Of a DNA stretch of 9,954 bases, positions 5,639-9,954 are shown in pieces. Where the stretch lies: the NCBI GenBank assembly GCA_041744735.1, contig JBGTKH010000151.1, positions 1-9,954 on the forward strand, in the 5' to 3' direction. The stretch's first letter is position 1. Each line of letters starts with the position of its first letter. Made by a program: the position numbers and the translations under genes. Source of the DNA: JBGTKH01 sp041744735 (lineage in GTDB: Bacteria; Planctomycetota; Planctomycetia; Pirellulales; Pirellulaceae). The notes below the pieces were generated by a model. It did no database searches. It saw only the letters and a list, made by a program, of their open reading frames with translations, and had not been told where the DNA came from.

Positions 5639-7455
5639 ATAGAGTGAACTTCAACACCGTAGCCGAAGTTGCAAAACTTCGGAATTCTTGCGAATTCCGC
5701 TACGATGGAACCGGTGCGGCCCACTCTGTTCACGTCGTTGTGCTTGTGTTCGCCTTGTCCTCGGCAGTCGTCCTGGCACAAGACGCGCCGGTCTACCAGG
5801 CGATGGGGGCTCCGTCGAATCCAAAAGTCGCGGCCCACTGGAACCGCTACCACGACTACGCCGAGGCGACTCGGTTGCTGCAGCAGTTGGCGGCGGCGTA
5901 TCCGAAACAGGCGCGGCTGGAAAGTTTGGGGAAATCGTATGGTGGCCGCGAGATGTGGGTGCTGACGGTTACGAACTTCGAGAAAGGGGACGACCGGCAG
6001 CGGCCGGCGTTTTGGATCGACGGCGGGATTCATGCTAACGAGATTCAATCGGTCGAGGTGGTGCTGTACACCGCGTGGTATTTGCTGGAGATGCACGGCC
6101 GTAGCGAGACGATCCGGCGACTGCTGGACGAGCGGGTGTTTTACCTAATGCCGACGATGAGCCCCGACTCACGTGATGCACACTTCTACCAGGCCAACAC
6201 CACGCATTCGCCGCGCAGCGGCCAGCGGCCCGTGGACGACGATAAGGACGGGCTGGTCGATGAAGACGGCCCCGATGACTTGGACGGCGACGGCAGCATC
6301 ACGCAGATGCGCGTGCGCGACAGAAATGGAAAATGGAAATCGCACGCTGACTTCCCGGAGTTAATGGTGCCGGTAAAAGAGAACGAGAAGGGCGAGTTCA
6401 CGTTGCTGGGCGCGGAAGGCATTGACAATGACGGCGACGGCCGCGTGAACGAAGACAGCGACGGGTTCTACGATCCCAACCGCAACTGGCCTTGGAATTG
6501 GCAGCCCGACTACGTGCAAAACGGGGCCCATCGCTATCCGCTGTCGATCGCCGAAGACCGCTTGGTGGCCGACTTTGTAATAGCTCGTCCAAATATCGCG
6601 GGCTCGCAGTCGTACCACAACGCGGGCGGCATGATCCTGCGCGGGCCCGGCGCGAAAACCGACTCGTACGACCCGGCCGACGTGCGCGTGTACGACGAAC
6701 TCGGCAAGAAGGGAGCCGAAATGCTGCCCGGCTATCGCTACATGAATGTGGCCAACGAGCTGTACGAAGTCTGGGGCGGCGAGTTCGATTGGTTCCACCA
6801 AATGCGCGGCGCGTTCACCTTCACCAACGAACTGTTCACGCCATTCAACTACTTTCGTCAGACAGGTCACGACGGCTTTTTCGGTTCGGTGGAAACGCAA
6901 AAGCTGTTCGACAAATACTTGCTGTTGGGCGAAGGCTTCTCGCCGTGGAAAGAGGTCGATCATCCGCAATACGGCAAAGTCGAAGTGGGCGGCATGAAGA
7001 AGAACTGGGCGCGGCAGCCGCCGTCGTTCTTGTTGGAAGAGGAATGCCACCGCAACATGGCCTTCACGCTGTATCACGCGGATCAAATGCCGTTGGTGAA
7101 AATCCAATCGGTCGATGTGAAGCCGCTGGGCGAAAACCTGTTTCAAGTGACTGCCGTCGTGGCGAACGAACGTCTCATTCCCACTCACTCCGGCGCCGAC
7201 ATTCGCCGCAAAATCACGCCGCCCGACCTGGTTTCCATTTCCGGCGACGATGTCCAAGTGCTGCTCGGCATGACGTCCGGCGAGCCGTTTTTCAAAACGC
7301 CGCAAGAACAGAAACGCCAGCCCAATTCGATCCGCCTAGGCAACATCGCGGGCCACAGCGTCACCTATGTCCGCTGGCTAGTGCAAGGCACGGGGCCATT
7401 CACAGTCGATCTGAAATCGGTCAAAGGTGGCTCGCACCAATTGACGTTCGAGTAG
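5635..7455 (+). CDS. secreted M14 family zinc carboxypeptidase
   Basis: A 606-residue exported metallopeptidase that should remove or trim C-terminal residues from peptides, or from peptidoglycan-like peptides, in the periplasm. Zinc ligands and the catalytic residue are all visible: HANE (His133, Glu136), His328 in SYHNAGG, and Glu399 in TFTNELF; the NRN substrate motif is at 282-284. Two Asp-rich calcium-loop-like insertions occur at 201-222 and 264-277. A C-terminal beta-rich region covers about 487-606. A hydrophobic signal core lies at 32-48, with likely cleavage after LA before QDAPV. The ATG at 5635 overlaps the DUF4058 stop (ATGA) and has AAAGGG eight bases upstream. Residues 9-23 are encoded by a hairpin repeat, giving an unusually long signal n-region. 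A one-base-shifted reading from ATG 5705 would give a more ordinary signal peptide start, so a frameshift or sequencing error near 5735-5745 is possible. Confidence 0.9.
   Translation: MNRVNFNTVAEVAKLRNSCEFRYDGTGAAHSVHVVVLVFALSSAVVLAQDAPVYQAMGAPSNPKVAAHWNRYHDYAEATRLLQQLAAAYPKQARLESLGKSYGGREMWVLTVTNFEKGDDRQRPAFWIDGGIHANEIQSVEVVLYTAWYLLEMHGRSETIRRLLDERVFYLMPTMSPDSRDAHFYQANTTHSPRSGQRPVDDDKDGLVDEDGPDDLDGDGSITQMRVRDRNGKWKSHADFPELMVPVKENEKGEFTLLGAEGIDNDGDGRVNEDSDGFYDPNRNWPWNWQPDYVQNGAHRYPLSIAEDRLVADFVIARPNIAGSQSYHNAGGMILRGPGAKTDSYDPADVRVYDELGKKGAEMLPGYRYMNVANELYEVWGGEFDWFHQMRGAFTFTNELFTPFNYFRQTGHDGFFGSVETQKLFDKYLLLGEGFSPWKEVDHPQYGKVEVGGMKKNWARQPPSFLLEEECHRNMAFTLYHADQMPLVKIQSVDVKPLGENLFQVTAVVANERLIPTHSGADIRRKITPPDLVSISGDDVQVLLGMTSGEPFFKTPQEQKRQPNSIRLGNIAGHSVTYVRWLVQGTGPFTVDLKSVKGGSHQLTFE
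5659..5703. repeat. double-hairpin repeat, copy 3, inside the M14 peptidase start
   Basis: A 45-base element from GTAGC to GCTAC, inverted relative to copy 2. Hairpin one is CGAAGTT with loop GCAA; hairpin two is GAATTC with loop TTGC (GCAA on the other strand). If translation starts at 5635, it encodes residues 9-23 of the peptidase and could form structure in the mRNA just after the start codon. Confidence 0.8.
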
Positions 7456-7515
7456 TTTGCCTGACCGCGACGAGTTTGATCCGCAGCAGTTCGCGACCGC
7501 TTTCATTTCAGCACA
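7456..7515. other. convergent gene junction
   Basis: Sixty bases between the stop of the plus-strand M14 peptidase and the stop of the minus-strand toxin. I see no strong hairpin followed by T residues for either strand, so transcripts from both sides may run into each other. Confidence 0.6.
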
Positions 7516-7857
7516 TCAGAGGTTGAGCAGCGCCCGTAACTTGTCGTCCACCTCGGTCGCCGTTAGCGGCGACAGCACGCCCAAATGCCGCACGACGCTG
7601 CGCGCGTGGATTGTCGCGAGTTTGTGCAAGCGCACTATGGATTTCGATTTCAGATTTGCCGAAGAGTGATCACCGTTTGCCGGATCGAGAACGATGTCCG
7701 AAGGTAGCAATACGGGAGGTATAACGGACGAGATGTACGCCACCAGCACTTCCGGAACGCTGCCGACAGGGCTGGTCAGCAGCAGCACGGGGCGTAGCTT
7801 CATTCCCGCACTTCCCCCGAAGGGAAATCTGGCCAAGTAGGTTTCGTCAGGCTTCAC
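7516..7857 (-). CDS. PemK/MazF-like type II toxin
   Basis: A 113-residue protein of the PemK/MazF class, typically ribosome-dependent or -independent mRNA endoribonucleases that stop growth when their antitoxin is lost. Visible family features are LARFPFGG followed by G-x-K-x-RPVLLL (residues about 18-27), a YISS segment standing where MazF proteins have their conserved I-T/S-S strand, and the C-terminal KSIVRLHKLATI...LGVLS pattern. I start it at GTG 7857, because GGAGAG lies seven bases upstream on this strand and the protein then has MazF length. The ATG at 7905 would add 16 residues, lacks a ribosome site and runs 59 bases into the upstream gene. With GTG the overlap with the antitoxin stop is 11 bases, typical of translationally coupled pairs. 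The usual N-terminal GD motif before the FPF strand is altered (KPDETYLARFPF), so activity is not certain. Confidence 0.78.
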   Translation of the reverse strand: MKPDETYLARFPFGGSAGMKLRPVLLLTSPVGSVPEVLVAYISSVIPPVLLPSDIVLDPANGDHSSANLKSKSIVRLHKLATIHARSVVRHLGVLSPLTATEVDDKLRALLNL

Positions 7858-8080
7858 GAATTGGCTCTCCGTCCGCCAACGTGTAGATATCTTGGCGCGG
7901 GTCATTCAATTCGTCCGCCCACTCTTCGGCAACACCAGCCATCCAAGCATCGCCAGCATCATCTTCCTGCAGAGCTGGCACGATTAACACCGTGATGGGA
8001 CCAGGCGGAATCGAGACCGGCACTTTCGCCGAGAGGTGATGTTGTTCGTCAACGTGCCCAGTCAGCTTGATGGCGTCCAT
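7847..8080 (-). CDS. antitoxin-like small protein paired with the MazF-type toxin
   Basis: A 77-residue acidic protein. The N-terminal half looks beta-rich and uncharged in its strands (KLTGHVDEQHHL, then VPVSIPPGPITVLIVPA). The C-terminal half is acidic and helical (WMAGVAEEWADELNDPRQDIYTL cut here by Trp and Asp pairs), as expected for a segment that folds on a toxin. I remember similar proteins upstream of PIN or PemK-type toxins, but I cannot name a defined family. ATG 8080 is chosen because GAGAG precedes it by seven bases on this strand; upstream in-frame ATGs (8143, 8116, 8170) add unrelated sequence. Its stop overlaps the toxin GTG. No clear helix-turn-helix or ribbon-helix-helix DNA-binding motif is seen, so self-repression is unproven. 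The antitoxin call rests mainly on position and size. Confidence 0.68.
   Translation of the reverse strand: MDAIKLTGHVDEQHHLSAKVPVSIPPGPITVLIVPALQEDDAGDAWMAGVAEEWADELNDPRQDIYTLADGEPIREA
7865..7870 (-). promoter_or_regulatory. ribosome binding site for the toxin GTG start
   Basis: On the minus strand GGAGAG precedes GTG 7857 by seven bases. It lies inside the last codons of the antitoxin gene and favours the GTG over the upstream ATG at 7905. Confidence 0.65.
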
Positions 8081-8170
8081 AGGTATACTCTCACTTAGAC
8101 ATGTGACGGTTCGCCGCATCTCGCAACTGCCAACAACGCACATCTGAGTAAGCGGCAAGAGATTGAGCAC

Positions 8171-8920
<750 letters not shown>

Positions 8921-8962
8921 TGCTCCTATCGCGCCGGGGTCGGGGACCCGCGGCGAACAGTT

Positions 8963-9954
8963 TCAACTGCGTCGCTCCCGTGCGAGACGTTTTTCCAGAT
9001 AGTTCGTCAGTACCGACAAGGGAAAACTCATGGCCATGTACAACAGCGCCGTCACAATGCCCAGTTCGAGAATCGCGCCGGTGCTGCGGGCGTGAACGTA
9101 GTATTCCTTGCTGAGTTCCACGACCGTGATGACCGAGCAGACCGCGGTGTCTTTAAACAGCGCGATGAAGTCATTCGTCACTGGCGGGATCACAATCCGC
9201 GTGGCTTGCGGCACGATGATCCGCCGCAGGGCCAGCCACCGCGACATGCCCAGCGCCAGCGCGGCTTCCATCTGCCCGCGCGGGATGGCTTGCAAGCCGG
9301 CGCGGTAGATTTCCGCTTCATAGGCCGAGTAGTTTATCGCCAACCCGATGATCGCCGCCCAGAAAGCGTGAATGCTGATGCCGAATTCGGGAAGCAGAAA
9401 GAAAATCACGTAAAGCTGCAACACCAGCGGCGTGCCACGGACGATTTCGACGTACAAGCCGAGCGGTTTACTGAGCAGCCACGGCCCGTACATGCGGCCC
9501 AGGGCCACCGTCAGCCCGATCAAGACCGCCAGCGGCATCGCGGTCACGGACAGTTTGATCGTCATCCACGCGGCGGTCAACAACAGCGGCGTGCGTTGCC
9601 AGATCACGCCCCAGCCGCGATCCGGGATGTAAATTTGCTGCTCGTCGGCAACGGTCTCGACGGCGGTGTCGGGGTGGAAGTTGTTGGATTCGTCAACTTC
9701 CAGGGCGCGATGCTGCTGCGTGGCGTTCCACATTTTGTATCGTTGCAGCACGCGGCGCAGGCTGCCGTCGCGCAGACAATCGGCGATCGCGTCGTTCAAT
9801 GCTTTTAATAGTTCCGTGTCGCCTTGCCGTACCAAGATCACGTAATAGCCCGGACTGACCGGCTCGCCGATGCGTCGCAATTGCGGAAAGCCACCCTCGT
9901 AAAACGTGACGATCGGCAAATCCTGCAGCGTGGCGTCAATCCCATCGGCGGCCA
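8963..9954 (-). CDS. amino acid ABC transporter substrate-binding/permease fusion (3' part)
   Basis: The frame is open to the right window edge; 329 C-terminal residues are visible. The first 76 or so are the end of a family 3 periplasmic solute-binding domain (GIDATLQDLPIV, GEPVSPGYYVILVRQGDTEL cut before LLKAL, and a closing amphipathic helix). After a linker comes a His/Glu/Gln/Arg-opine type permease domain (about 117-325) with membrane segments around 121-150, 172-191, 196-215 and 285-315. The cytoplasmic EAA loop that docks on the ATPase is at 229-250, EAALALGMSRW followed by a PQA ending. Binding domain and permease in one chain is a known arrangement (as in GlnP-type proteins), so each half-transporter carries its own receptor. 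The ATPase gene follows 42 bases downstream. The TTG at 9919 is not the start, since homology continues upstream of it. Confidence 0.92.
   Translation of the reverse strand, partial: AADGIDATLQDLPIVTFYEGGFPQLRRIGEPVSPGYYVILVRQGDTELLKALNDAIADCLRDGSLRRVLQRYKMWNATQQHRALEVDESNNFHPDTAVETVADEQQIYIPDRGWGVIWQRTPLLLTAAWMTIKLSVTAMPLAVLIGLTVALGRMYGPWLLSKPLGLYVEIVRGTPLVLQLYVIFFLLPEFGISIHAFWAAIIGLAINYSAYEAEIYRAGLQAIPRGQMEAALALGMSRWLALRRIIVPQATRIVIPPVTNDFIALFKDTAVCSVITVVELSKEYYVHARSTGAILELGIVTALLYMAMSFPLSVLTNYLEKRLARERRS

Noticed and set aside
7456..7515. A bidirectional terminator between the converging genes
   Set aside because: I found no stem followed by a T-run on either strand.
6361..7526. Long open frames on both strands over the second M14 gene
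   Set aside because: They are alternate-frame shadows of the peptidase, without domains or ribosome sites.

Overview
The window reads as a piece of a GC-rich (roughly 60%) planctomycete chromosome, probably from the Pirellulales or a near relative. The assignment is inferred from gene content and repeat style, not from a marker gene. Supporting signs are a Uma2 nuclease next to a DUF4058 gene, secreted M14 peptidases carrying Asp-rich DGDG loops, a long Pro/Ser/Thr-rich lipoprotein, and intergenic gaps filled with small palindromic repeats.

Layout, plus strand: the 3' end of a clpP gene (1-387); a 271-base gap holding an inverted pair of hairpin repeats; a lipoprotein with a coiled coil and a beta-rich domain (659-1780); a 279-base gap with a double-hairpin repeat; a secreted M14-carboxypeptidase-like protein whose catalytic residues appear to be lost (2060-3766); a repeat-packed gap with a perfect 31-bp palindrome and a second double hairpin (3767-4102); then a tight run of Uma2 nuclease (4103-4813), DUF4058 protein (4853-5638) and a second M14 peptidase with its catalytic residues intact (5635-7455). 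The last two genes overlap by four bases (ATGA). A third double-hairpin copy lies inside the start of that peptidase gene.

Layout, minus strand: the plus-strand run meets a minus-strand group at about 7456-7515. Reading leftward from the right edge, the minus strand holds an amino-acid ABC importer (a substrate-binding/permease fusion cut by the window end at 8963-9954, and its ATPase at 8171-8920), then a small antitoxin-like gene (7847-8080) and a PemK/MazF-type toxin gene (7516-7857) that overlaps it by 11 bases.

How the parts fit: the importer pair is one transport system and the toxin-antitoxin pair one module. The two M14 proteins are homologous along their length, and one looks like a pseudoenzyme. 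They flank the Uma2-DUF4058 pair, which itself seems to share a PD-(D/E)XK-like core. Whether the M14 and nuclease genes work together is unknown. The most notable signals are the degenerate M14 protein, the DUF4058/Uma2 motif match, and two hairpin-repeat families whose stems vary by compensatory changes, one copy having become protein-coding.
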